Assembly: GCA_012295275.1 (NCBI GenBank)
Contig: CM022665.1
Location: 10,130,976-10,194,975 of the forward strand
Reading direction: 5' to 3'
Length of the DNA: 64,000 nt
From: Chrysomallon squamiferum
Lineage: Eukaryota; Mollusca; Gastropoda; Neomphalida; Peltospiridae
The notes under the pieces are model-generated. The model had not been told where the DNA came from. It did no database searches and saw only the letters and a list, made by a program, of their open reading frames with translations. Positions 13,151 to 45,935 of the stretch are shown here, in pieces (the stretch's first letter is position 1; each line of letters starts with the position of its first letter). A program made the position numbers and the translations under genes.

Positions 13151-16100
13151 TTAGAACGAAAATCCTTGTTCTGGTACTGTTGGTGTAGTACTGAATTCAA
13201 ATGTGTTTTCACTGGTTTGAGCTGGAAGAAGGCTCTCATCATCTTCCTGAAATCAAGAATAAAACTAAAATGTATAAACCCAACAAGAAAAGTCTTCTTG
13301 CATTAAATTATATACTTTGCAAACATTTAGGGTCAAGGATAGTGTATGAATTGCAGGACACCAAACACTGCTTGGTAACTGCAAAAAAGTCACTTTAAAA
13401 TACAATATTAATTTGAACACATCTTGCATGCAGTTCTTTATTTGGACTAATTTTCATATAAACTGGTTATCTAACCAAAAAAATAGTTTGATGTATTTGT
13501 TTTTTTATATAATTCAAAATTCCAGCTGCAGATACTTTAGTAAACTTACTTCTCCACCAAAGTATTTTTCGATGAGTTCCAGTGCTGCTTTGTAAACCTG
13601 TTCATTCTCGTGATTCTGCAGCTGTTCTATTTTGTCAACCCCTCCAGCTGCTTCAATCATTTCAGACACTGGATCATTCTGACCAATGCGTTCAGCTGCC
13701 TGTTAATGCATTTAAAACAAAAATTAAAAACCTGTTGCTACTGTATTACTGATCAAATGTAGAATCAATTTAAAAACATCTCAAGTCAACTAAAATGTCA
13801 CCTGGGGAGAGAAAATGGAATAATGTTCAGCCACGTCTTAAAATGTTATACTGTACAAATAATACCAAGGTAAATAAGCCTACTTTAAATCTATTTACAA
13901 TTTAAATTAAAACACTATGGCTGAGCATAAATATGTATGAGATAGAAGGCATTTAAACAGTTTTTTAGCTCAGTTATATTTTACTTTAGAAGAACCAATG
14001 CAAAGTTACTTGTACATGTTTCAACAGAACAAAAAAAAAAAAAAAAATTCAGGTACTTAAAGGCACAATAGAAAGATGGAGTTGTTAAAAACTCACGTGC
14101 AAGATATTATTGAATGCATCAAGTATAACCAAAATGACTTTGGCTTCTCTTGATCCTAGCAAGTCAGAAAGTGGAGGAATGATGCCCATTTGTACAGCGT
14201 AAGCAATTTGTTCAACTGTACCACCTGACGTTAAGTTTGTCACAGCCCACACAGCTTCTTTTTGGCTCTTGTAATCACCCTGGAAAATAACCAAGCCATT
14301 AAATTCAATATCATTCAAGTATGAAAGTGAAAAAAATTCTATCTGAAAGTTTTTCAACTCTTCAAAGACAAATCAAAGCATATAATACCGATTTGTTAAA
14401 CTAGTTCAAAATCGTGGGATGTGTTTCAAATACAATTTGTTTAACTTTATTTCTGTACAAGTAATTTTATTTATAAAAGAATTATTCATTGTGCTACTCA
14501 AGAATTATTCCTGTTTGGTTAGATGGCTCTGCAACTAACTTGCTAGGATTTGGTAGCATAATGGTAACTGTACCATATTCAAAGATTTAAAAAAGGCATT
14601 CCTACATTTATTAGCACAAAAGTTTCAGATAAATGATAACCTTTTTATCTCCAGGATATAAATTTAGAAGCGACAACTTATTTCCACTATTTTGGATCTC
14701 AAGAAAAGCAACTTACATTTACGAGTATATGTACAATGTGAGGGACCAAAGCCTTGTCTATTACAGCCTGTATTTGAGCAGTGTTTCCAGCTGTGATGTT
14801 TGAAATTGTCCATGCTGCTTCTTTCTGGATATTTACTTTTGGGTGGGTTAACAAGTTTGGAAAAGCATCAAGTGCCCCGGCATCAATTACAACCTGAAAT
14901 ACAAGTCAGTTACAATTAATGTCATTTTCTTTAAAATATATTCTGTTTATTATCTTTACATTTCATTTCATTTTTTATTTTTAAAGCAAGAATTTCCTTG
15001 GTTAAAAAATAAATTTAAAAATCTAGCTGATATAATACTAAAAATAATTTAAACTTATTTTTAGAATAAAATTGAGCCATTACTGGCACAATAATTTTCT
15101 ATTTACTTCCAAGTTTTGATTACCACCCAGTCATGCTGACTTTTCAAAGCCCCAAAACAAAACAAAGTGAATAGAGGATCATGTAATGCATTTCCCCACA
15201 AGAAGAAACATACCTGAGTTTGAGAATCGTCTCCTGTTACGATATTGCCCACAGATCGTAGGGTGGGAGTTAATATTGATACCTCGTCAACTTTGAGCAG
15301 CGTAACTAACTGTGGCACTATACCTGAAATATAAACAACCTTAATTAATGATAAAAATAAACATTTGATCAAATACCTTTAATGTTAGAAATTTATTAAA
15401 AGTATTTTTTTTTTTGTGCTACTAGAAAGGAAGTCATTTATGATCTAGGAAATTGTCCATAGCTTTAGTTACTTTATTTTTTAACAGATATGTGCACTTC
15501 TCATGCCATTATAAAAATATATTCAAGTTCCAAACAACAATTTTCTTTAAGCTGTTAATGTATCTTAGTGTGCATTTGTGAAATGAGTGATGCACAGAAA
15601 CCAAATATTCAAAATGAAATTATTAACCCACCAGCATCTATAACTTCCTGGATTTTATCATTTGTTCCATCAGTGAGATAAGATATGGCCCAGCAGGTGT
15701 CGGCCAGAACTTCTGTATCTTGGTGATGCAGCAGACGGGCTAATGTTGGAAGGCAGTTTCTTACCGTTTTGAACTTTGGTGGTGGATTTTTATTCCGACA
15801 CAGGTTTGAAATTGTCCATGTAACATTACGCAAAAAGCCAGCCTGTGAAGAAATTAAATTACCTATCAGCAGGTACAACTTCCCAGATTTTTACACACAC
15901 AAAATGAACAAGCATTAAACTCATCCAATTCTTTATCACATTTTTCTATAAAAGGACCATATGACCCAGTCTTGATTTTATTTTAGTTTCTTTGGTTCTG
16001 GTTAGAGAATGTATTTACAGAAATGACTGTATGAATTGTCTGAATCATATTATTGCTATAGATACATTATTTGTAGTAATGTATCTGAAAATGTATTTTA

Positions 16101-18099
16101 ACATTCAGTTCAGTGTGAATATCTGACAGAAGATTTTATATATATATAAAAAAAAATCTTACTGGAGTGGTGTTTTGTGCAAGTCGCAGAATAGGCTCGA
16201 GTATACCTGCATCTGTTACAAAATCTCGAAGTTCGGGTCCATCGCCTACAGAAAAATGTATGGTGATACATATTACTACTATCTTTTCCCTTATCAATAT
16301 TATCCAATAACAAAATAAAGCAAATTTCAAAATTCACAATTTAGCCAAATTTTTTGTTTTAGGAAGGGGATGTCCTGTATAATTTAAAAAGGTAGAATAA
16401 GGATGGGTATAGCATAAAATTTCAGTATTTCAATACTTTTTCCCCATCAGTTTGTCACTGTTTCATTTGGTCTGTACACTGTTTCATTTGGTCTGTACAC
16501 AACTACTATAGATTAAACATCAAAATAACATTTCAGAAAAAATGGACTCACCAGCGATGTTTCCAAGAGCCCATACAGCCTGTTCACAAACAATCTGCGA
16601 GCGAGAATTGAGCAGGTTAATAAAATGGGGAACAGCACCAGCACTGACTACAATTTTGGTTTGTTCGCTTGTACCTGAAGCAATGTTGGTCAGAGCCCAA
16701 GCAGATTCGAATTGGAGATCTGGTCTAAAAACAAAGAGTGACATATTTTAAATTTAGGATTAATTATCAAAAAGAGATTAAAATAATTTGTTTTCGAAAC
16801 AAATCAATTTAAATGTCAGTGAGAACAAGAAGCATATATATCTGCTGACAAAATCTTAATAAAATTAAAAAAACCTAAGAGCATCCATTATCTTTATTTT
16901 GTAAGCAGATTAGGAAAAATCTTCAAAAGACCTATGATAAAGCATCAGCAGCCTCCAAATGATTTGTCACGGTTGTAAATTTCTTGCTCAGATTTACACA
17001 AGACATTGAAAGGACAACCAATCTGCAGTTATGTCAGTTGTATCTTATTGAAATACATGTGAATTTTGTTGCAAATAGAATGGAATTTTTTTTTTTTAAA
17101 TTCACATAAAAAGAATGCATGTGTTCCACAAAATGCAAGGGAAACAAAAACAAAATTTGCCTTCAAACAGCCAGTTTGCTTATGTACCTGTCATTATGCT
17201 GCAGGAAGGACACAAGATAAGGAATCACACCAGCCCTGATTATGTCATCGATGGGAGGATTTCGTTCTTTTGACAGAAGTTTTCTAGCTGCCTGGGTTGC
17301 AATTAGTTGTGCCTGCTCATCTTTTGATGTAATACCAGAAATTATGTCACAAATACTCATTAAAGGTCTGTCCTGGTTGAAATATAAAATATACATTTTT
17401 TATGCAATTAAATAAATGAATCAGAAATGAAAATAAAAGATATCTAAAACAAAGGGTAATATTTAAGAATGATTCCTCTATTTTAGATTATAAAAAATAA
17501 AAAATGAAATGAGTGACAATTGGGTTGTTCAGAAAAAACTAATTTTGTGTGCTTTAATACTATACACAAAAAGAAAACTTGTCTGCTCCTAAGTACTATA
17601 AATCAAGTATTTATTTAAATACCTTATTTTTCTCTTGTAGTGGACTAGTTGGTTCATCACATAGTGACACATTTCTACGTTTCAGCAGCTGTTCATCCTT
17701 CTTGCTTTTTCTCAATTCAACAGAAACCTGAGTTCGCCGTCTCCTCATTTCCTTTAAAAATAATTTAGAATAAAAAATTTCATTAATAAACTTACTTGAA
17801 TTTGTAATTAAAAGTTCAGTTCAATATTATATTTGTAAATGCTAACAGATCACTGTAGAAACGTGTTCTTTTAACATTGATTAGAAAATTAATAATAACA
17901 AAATAAAACTAATTTTGATAAGCAAATTCCAATAAACACATTGGTCTGCTATCTTTCAATCTCCAATCTTCTGTTAAAATACTGATTTAAAAAAATAAAT
18001 AAATAAATAAATAAATAAATAAATTATAGACATAGTTACGTCAGCATCTCTGCCTTTATTCTTGTACGTTTTTAATCGGCAGTTCTCATCAGTCGGCAT
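13151..18099 (-). CDS. KPNA2: Importin subunit alpha (KPNA2-type), 11 coding exons, 518 aa
   Basis: Coding exons in transcript order: 18099-18040, 17751-17623, 17372-17188, 16724-16552, 16245-16163, 15842-15632, 15323-15214, 14893-14717, 14279-14097, 13699-13550, 13246-13151. All junctions are GT-AG and in frame; stop TAA at 13153-13151. The protein is the adaptor that binds classical nuclear localisation signals and links cargo to importin beta. Residues about 1-63 are the importin-beta-binding domain, with the basic stretch [18 protein letters not shown] and RNVS...TSPLQE. Residues about 75-490 are armadillo repeats with the WxxxN cargo-binding ladder: [69 protein letters not shown]. The end, residues 488-518, is acidic then Ser/Thr-rich and closes with GFSF, like the short aromatic tail of KPNA2. 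Length is close to the usual 520-530 aa. The IBB pattern and tail favour the alpha-1 clade (KPNA2) over KPNA1/5/6 or KPNA3/4; a tree would settle this. Confidence 0.95.
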
Positions 18100-18659
18100 T
18101 TTGTCTTTTCAGCCGATTTAAATCTTCTCACTTGGGGGGGAAAATCCCTGAAATTGCAGATGCATTACTGGTTTATTCTATAGTCAAAAACTTTTTTCTG
18201 CAATTATACGAATGCAATTGTCAGGATTTCAAATATAAACATCTCTTCTTCGACGTACTAGCCTGTTGTACAAATTTAAATTTGAAAAATTACCGTTAGT
18301 ATTCAACCAAATAAATTTATGTTATTCCTGTACTTTAAAACTAATATCTTTTTCAAACTTCCAAAACAAAATATTCCTACAAGTTTGTTATAAGTAATTT
18401 TGTCAGTTACACACTTAACAATCTAAACATAATATACAGTTGCAGATGTTTAAAAAATAATAAAATACATTACTTGCAGTGTAACGAATGCTAACCGTTT
18501 AATTTGTAACTATAACTTAGTAACAATAAAACAAAACTGTCTAAATTATATTACCGAATAATAAAATAATATCTTTTAAAAATAAATTTCAAAGAAAAAA
18601 GTTTACAGGCCTACCTTTTAAAAAAACAAACAAGTTTAGCTATTTTTATTATTTTAATT

Positions 18660-18790
18660 TAACTCCCCAAGCCGAGAAAGGTTTGAATGCTGCGGGTAAT
18701 GACGCTAACGACAGTTCTCTGCCGTTTTATAACTGATTGGTTATCATTTCAAAAGATGACATTTGATTGGATAACGTCTCAAAACAATTA
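18660..18790 (-). promoter_or_regulatory. KPNA2 promoter candidate with paired CCAAT boxes
   Basis: Upstream of the KPNA2 start, GATTGG occurs at 18735-18740 and 18765-18770. On the minus strand these are two CCAATC boxes 30 bp apart. A TTTGAA element (CHR-like) lies at 18753-18748 on the minus strand, and another on the opposite strand at about 18680. Local CpG density is higher than in the flanks. In the 5' leader, TTTCAGGG at about 18155 could be a splice acceptor. NF-Y use of these boxes is inferred. Confidence 0.5.
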
Positions 18791-20059
18791 TCTTCTCTCA
18801 CTCTTATATTTCGCTGTAATCATAAAATATAAAATATTTTTAAAAGTACTTTAATAATTCAGATTATACATTTAGAAATAGATAAATTTTCACATTTTAC
18901 TTAAAATTGATTGCCATGTATAAAATACAATAACTATTATTTTCGGAATATCTCGGCCTCTTTCGGATATATTCGATAAATTACAATGAATGTCCACTTT
19001 AACGTTGAAGTTTAATGTAGAAGTTTCGAACAACCGTTTCAGAATTCATTGCTCTGTCTAAAAATATAAATGATACGGAAATTCACCAAACTTACTGTCA
19101 TCTATTTTATTTAATAGAACATCGATACAGTTAAGAACTATAATAATGACAGAGATGAACCACTAATAAATTCGTTGGTTTAATTACACTTATTTTTTTA
19201 AAAATGGATTTGTATCCCAGCTACAGTTGCCGTTTACTATATTACTTTAATTTATAATTTCCGCACATTAAAGTTAAAAAAAAAAAAAACACCTACAAGC
19301 AATAAAAAATAAATAAATAAAATTAAAAATATACAAATACCAGTCGCCACCCCCCCCACAAAAAAAATAAAATAAATAAATAAAAAAAAAAAAAAAAAAA
19401 AAAATTAAAATAAAAAAAAATAAAAAATAAAAAATAATTAAAAAAATGAATAAATAAAATACCCATTTGTTCATGTAAAATATTTGACTGGTACAGGTTT
19501 TTTTTTAGCTATTACGAGATGTAATGTTATTAGATCAGAACAAAGCAATTTAGAATTAAATGCCTCCAATCTTGGTTTTTGAACATTTTTGGCAACTAAA
19601 AATTACTTTTATAAGTACTTTACATTTTCAGAAATATAACATGGTATCAACCTTAAATTGTTATCATGTGTACATTGATTCCAGATGATAATTCACTAAA
19701 GTGAATTAAAGAGAAATAAATACTATAAAATGCCTCTAATCAAATAGAATACGTTACAATCATCTTGCACATCTTGATAGTTGCTTCTATTATATGAATA
19801 AAAAAGATATACATTAGTGTTGGATTTACTTACAGGCTTGACAGGTTGAAGCCTAAAGCCTTCAAATCGAGAGCCCTTGGATCAGTGACAATGTTTTTGA
19901 CATTGTCGTTGAACTTTCTTACACACACTTGCATAATGCACTGTTGTCTCATAACAACTCTTCAGTAATTTTTCTTGCACTCTATTTCTAAATGTAAAAA
20001 ATTATTCCATTAATTGGTCACTTTAAATTAAACACTACCTTTTTTGGCATGATCAATGA

Positions 20060-20640
20060 AATTAGTAAGTTCTTTTCATCCTCAACAAAGAGATGGACAG
20101 TTCTAAAATAATTTGTTCAACCTCAATAAAAAGTACCTAAATATTTGTCAGGCAATAGGTGGCAGGTACATAAAAAAGCCACTGAAGCTTTTTTTAGAAA
20201 ATTAAAGTACTGTTGCTGGTGCCTTCAGTCATTTGTACTCTAATGCTAATGAGAAAGCTGATTTATCAGGCTTCAAGCTAACAATCTTGCAGAAAATGGA
20301 TGAACTGGAATTTGTGTTTTTGCTACAATTTTGCATCATTTTTTCAAAGTTATTCAGAAATCAAATTTAATGCGTGTGTGAATATTTGTACAGAGTTCAT
20401 TTCAGGATTTTTACACTAAATAAGGTGAAGATTTTGATGATCTTCAGTAACAAGCAAAAGCCACTTTGCCAAATATTAACTACAGAACTGAAACAAGGAA
20501 ACTGCAAGGATAGGGTGGAAGTGCACCTGATCTTGTTACCTTAAATAAACTCTTCAAAAGAAAAATGTATAATGAATTTCTTTATTCCTAAACTATCAGC
20601 ACTTGAAGCCAATTTAAGAAGAAATGCTACCGTGTATTTA
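20060..20640 (+). pseudogene. Decayed hAT-type transposase / ZMYM-like relic
   Basis: Conceptual translation with frameshifts and stops gives fragments in the order expected for the DUF4371/dimerisation part of hAT-like, ZMYM1-type proteins. They are a LSGNRW-like DTRW box at about 20.15 kb; KMDELEFVFLLQF at about 20.3 kb; EDFDDLQ then QAKATLPNINYRTETR at about 20.43-20.5 kb; and FIPKLSALEANLRRN at about 20.58 kb. No frame is open across the region and no terminal repeats were identified, so this is a dead copy. The family call is from memory of ZMYM-like sequences. Confidence 0.55.
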
Positions 20641-21599
20641 AAATGTGACTGATGACAACATAGCAGAAGGATGTAAAAGAGGCATGGGCAACCATCATCA
20701 TCAGGTGAATCATTCTACTGATAACAGTAAAGTTACAATTTCATATACAAATTCCTGCTTATTCTACAAAGTGTGGTTATTGCAACAGTTTTTCATTGTG
20801 TTAATTTTAACATTCGTGCATATTTTTATTATTATTATTATTTTTTTTTTTTTATGTATATATTTTTTTCAGTTACTAAGGTATTTAATGACATCTTATG
20901 TCCTTTAGAGGGGGCATTGTGAATATTGGAATTTTAAACATGCATTATCTTTGCATCACTGAACATTTTTAAAAACACTGTTCCATCTTCCTATAGTCAT
21001 AAGGGTGGACGGAGCTTCACAGCAGACTAACTTCAGGCATCTCTTTATCTAAATCCAGATGTGTACACAAGTTTTGTTTAACAGTCCAAAATGTGGACAA
21101 GGAATATCAATATAAATCACAATATTAGGTACAATAACAACAAAGAAAAAAGAATATATATTAATATAATTATTATTAAAAACAACAATACATTAATATA
21201 TTAATAATTAAATTAAAAAAAAAAAAAAAAAATGATTATTCAGTTTTCGACAATAAGTATAAATATATTAAATTTATTAATTAACTTTTTCTTCTTTTTT
21301 TTTTTGTTACAATTTTACAATGATTTATTTCTTTAAAATGTTACTGACGAATATTTAATTAATTCTGCTTGCATACTAATGTCAAAAAATGCCAAAAATT
21401 ACGCATGGCGTTGCTTTTTCAAATACAAAACTACTGTCAGTAACAGCTTTATTCATATATGTAAGTTCTAATAAGTAAACTGATTCTGAAATTAACCATT
21501 TGAATTTTGGATGTAATTTTATGAATGAATGTTAAATGAAACACCCATATCAATTTCGGGAAAGAATTGTTTATAATATTATTTTATTTGGATGACCTC

Positions 21600-21843
21600 T
21601 GACCCGACTTCATAACTGAAAACGATTTACGCATGTACAGCGCGCAATCTCACTAATGTTCTGCATTTTCCGACCAATCAAACATCGCGACTCATTGTGA
21701 CAAGTTGTTGTTCTCGCCGTGTTTTCATGTGTATAGTCCGGTACTTGTTGATGAATTATTATTGAAATCTACCGATCATAACTTAATGATATATGTATAA
21801 TTTGTAAAATTTCATTGCTTAATCATTTCGTGAGGATCTGACA
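21600..21843 (+). promoter_or_regulatory. ARID4 promoter and 5' UTR candidate
   Basis: A CpG-enriched patch in an AT-rich region directly upstream of the ARID4 ATG. It includes a CCAAT box at 21674-21678 and GC-rich bits such as CAGCGCGCAATC near 21640. No TATA box is obvious. The transcription start is unknown and is probably within 21.68-21.80 kb. Confidence 0.45.
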
Positions 21844-42412
<20,569 letters not shown>

Positions 42413-42595
42413 TTTTTTGGATTTTTTTCCCTATCATTTCATCCGATATTGCCTACATTTCTCATTGGTTTAGTACACATCCATTTTTTTTTTTTTTTAA
42501 CACAGTATTTTACTGAATTAAATCAGTGATGCTGGATCACAGTGACATTAATACATTGGCGCGTTTTCTCTTTTTTCTAGTCTGTATTTTAAAAA

Positions 42596-42651
42596 AATAA
42601 ATGTCTTAAAAACAAATACAAAAAATAACGAAAACAAATGTATGCAATAAA
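42596..42651 (+). terminator. ARID4 proximal poly(A) signals
   Basis: AATAAA occurs at 42596-42601 and 42646-42651, about 185-235 nt after the ARID4 stop, and would give a short 3' UTR. A further candidate in good context is AATAAA at 46352-46357, so longer transcripts are possible. Confidence 0.45.
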
Positions 42652-43029
42652 TGGCTTCTGTGCAGCCATATTTTTCATTTTTTTTTCTTTGTAAAAAAAA
42701 GTGAATTAAAAATTGTAGGGTATTATTTATTATTATTCATCTACTTCATAAACCACTAGATTTTAAAATTTTTAAAATTCATTATTTAATATTTTATATT
42801 AATATTATTATTATTATTATTACTATTACTGTTATTCTTATTCTTCTTCTTATTATTATTGTTATTACTATTATTATTACTGGAAGCAGTAATACAAAGA
42901 AAATTTAAAAATGAAATGACACAGATTTTCATAATAAATTATAAAATGCTCATTTTTTAAATTGTAAATTATTGTGTAATGTTTGTGTTTTTTGTTTTGT
43001 TCTTTTGAAGATTCCGTATGAAGAGATGT

Positions 43030-43062
<33 letters not shown>
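43030..43062. repeat. Poly(A) tract
   Basis: About 30 consecutive A residues in the ARID4 3' flank. No retroposed gene is recognised upstream of it. Confidence 0.85.
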
Positions 43063-43063
<1 letters not shown>

Positions 43064-44541
43064 ATAATTACATATAACTTCAAAACCAACAATGCTTTAA
43101 ATTTATAACAAATGAATTATTTATTGGGAGAATATGATATTGAAAAAAAGTTTATTTTTATACCACATTGTGATTATAACCATTTTATTGACCGTAACAA
43201 AGGACATGCACATTTTTGACATGATTATTTATTTATTATTTATGTTACGTTGCATTTATTTTCATTAAGGTGAACAGTTTGTCCTTGTTTAAAAAAGGAT
43301 TAGCTTTACAACAAACTCTCACGTCTGTTAAAACTAATTCATAGAGATCAAAATGAATGGTTTTATTGTATTGAGTTTGGATACACTTTTTATGTAGATT
43401 GCATTCACTGTTAAAAACGTTACTTCAAATTTGCATTCATCTGCACTGTTTGTGACATACACATTATTAATTTCTTAGAATAAATAAGCTTAACTTAAAC
43501 ATTTTCAAGTTTAACATAAATAATTAATGTGTACTATGGTAGTGCTCATAAATAGCGAAATAAATGTTATATACTTCCAGCAGTCAATATTATTGTTCTA
43601 TTTGTTCAATATAACAAATTTTACTAGTAATAAAGTTTAAAAAGAAAATAAATCCAAGGATGTTGCAGTTTTCTTTTTTGTAATATACATTCTTACACTG
43701 ATATAATAATAATAATAATAACAATAATTAAAAAAAAAAATGTATCAATTATTTTGTGACATGCACAGAAATATATTCAAAATATATATATGTATGTATG
43801 TATATCTATATGCATGTGTGTATATATATATATATTTAAAACAAATAATAAAAATTAAATTTAAAGCAGCAATACCTCCTTACAAAAACTAGTAGGAATA
43901 GTTAAATATATTTGCAATACTTTATTCTATAATGGAAAAACAGGAAGATGAAGCTGATCTTTTTTAAAGATTTCCATTTGTTCATGTCACTATAGGTACA
44001 CTATATATCATGTAGTGATATACACACCATGTATGTATATGTATGTGAGATTTTGTATGTGTGCGTGTGTAAATATATATATTTAAACAAATGACATTAA
44101 CACAGGCTACTCTCTTTACAACATTCTTCAGAATGTTTTTCTTTATATTACACAGAAAAAATTAGTCTGTTCATATAATGAAATAATATAAACTTAGTGA
44201 TTTTAATCTCAGTTTTTAAGTTTAAAAAAAAAGATTTCGAAAACTTTACTGAATCAAATTGTTCATTAACCACATCTCCCAAATCCTCAACAGTGTGTTT
44301 GAAATTGTTGTAAGCTTTATTGCTAAGAATAGGTTTTGAAGTCAACAATAATACAAACAAAAACACCCTGTTATTTGTCAACAAGTACAACAATAGGCTT
44401 ATAGTCTATTATTTGTAAATAACTTGTTTTTTTGTGTGTTTTATTGTACATATATTTGTACATTACAGTCCGAACAGGACATAATGGGTTTTTAATTACA
44501 CAGAAGTTAGGTTTGATATATTTTTAAAATTCAAATGTTTT

Positions 44542-44935
44542 GTTAGATGATCTTGCAGTTAAACAACTTTTGGTGTATGATGGTAATGTACTTTGCTGAT
44601 AACAAAAGCAGTATTTATTTTAAGAAAAGAATTAATCTTCATGCATTCACAAAATGCAAACGTATAAAATATGTTGTTATATGATCTTGCATTTAGACTA
44701 TAATTGTTACATGATACCGATGTACCTGGTTGAAAATGAAAATGAAAACTATATTTTTCATTCATTTATTGTAAGAAAAAAACTAATCTTATGCAGACAT
44801 ATGTTGTTAGATGAATTTCCATTTAGACAACATTTGTTACATGATAGCAATGTACCTTGCTGAAAACAAAAAATGAAATCAGTATTTATTTATTGTAAGA
44901 AGAAAAAAACAAAAACAAAATCTTATGCATTCATA
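44542..44935 (+). repeat. Three diverged tandem copies of a ~130-bp unit
   Basis: Units start GTTAGATGATCTTGCA (44542), GTTATATGATCTTGCA (44676) and GTTAGATGAATTTCCA (44806). Each continues with TTACATGAT...AATGTACCT-like and TTTATTGTAAGAA-like blocks. Spacing is 134 and 130 bp. Open frames over it are short and not conserved between units. Confidence 0.75.
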
Positions 44936-45204
44936 AACTGTTTTATGTCATACATCATTTTCATGTTTGAATACACTGTCATTTTTCAACCACAGTACAT
45001 TATCATCTCATGTATTTAAAACTGTTAGACTGTAGCATTAAAAATTAAAATTCAAAAATTGGATTAAGCTTTGGTGTGGTTTAGCAATTGTTCTGTGAAT
45101 TTTAGCATTTTTATTCTGCTTCCAAATTTAAATTACCATTTACTCTTTGCATCTTTTTTGCCATACCATTGAAAAAAAGAGAAACGGTATAGCTGTTTAT
45201 ATTT

Positions 45205-45320
45205 ACCCGTTTACATTTCAACCGAATGTTCATTTACTGTTTGTTTTTTTAAATTTCGGCCAAATGTTCATTTACTGTTTTTTTTTTAAATTTCAGGCAA
45301 ATGTTCATTTACTGTTTTGT
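45205..45320 (+). repeat. Three tandem copies of a ~38-bp unit
   Basis: The core AAATGTTCATTTACTGTTT (with CGAATGTTC in the first copy) recurs at offsets of 38 and 37 bp, separated by T-rich runs. Confidence 0.85.
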
Positions 45321-45714
45321 TCAGCATTCAAGTATTAGCAGTTAGCTGGTATTTTATTGTAACTAGTTATTGTTAATGTTGTATAGAAATTATTTTTAAT
45401 ATGACATGAATTATTTTTTACTTTTAAATGTTGGAATTTTGAAGCATATTGCTTTCCTGTAGTAGTTTAGTTACTGTTATATGCACAGAAAATACACAAT
45501 TAGCACTTAATGTGTGTTGATAATGGCAACCACAGAACAATAACCAGTTGTTATTGTTGTTTTTTTAAAAGATAAAAATGATATTACACTTTATTACAGC
45601 CCATGACATGTTTGTGTCAGTATATTTATTCTGCTGTGAGAATGTTGCACAATTACTTCATTGTTTTAATACAGATTTAGATAATTTACAATGTTTTTTT
45701 TTTTTTTTTTAATG

Positions 45715-45935
45715 CAGTGGTTTTCAAATAGTTAGGACTCGGAACCACTTTGCATTGTTAAAAAAACCAAAAAATGAGGACTCCAAACAGCTTTTGTTTT
45801 CATGTATTACATCTGTTGCAGTTTCCTATGTTAGAAATTAAAGTGAAATTCCAGTGGTGAAAGCCAGAAAATAGTCATCACTTTGTGGAAGCCACTGAAA
45901 GGTTCTAGCGAGCTCCAGTGTTTTGAGAACTGCTG
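45715..45935. mobile_element. Short hAT (Charlie-like) non-autonomous element with target-site duplication
   Basis: The left end is CAGTGGTTTTCAAA; the right end is TTTTGAGAACTGCTG, whose reverse complement is CAGCAGTTCTCAAAA, matching the left end at most positions. The flanks TTTTAATG (45707-45714) and TTTTAATA (45936-45943) agree at 7 of 8 bases, the 8-bp duplication typical of hAT. At 221 bp with no coding capacity, it is non-autonomous. Confidence 0.8.

Larger units (their letters stand above)
18100..21843. other. Spacer between divergent KPNA2 and ARID4
   Basis: No intact gene is seen. From left to right: KPNA2 leader and promoter (18.1-18.8 kb), AT-rich low-complexity DNA including poly(A)/(AAAT) near 19.27-19.46 kb, a decayed hAT transposase relic (about 20.1-20.64 kb), further AT-rich sequence, and the ARID4 promoter patch (21.6-21.84 kb). 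Confidence 0.7.
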
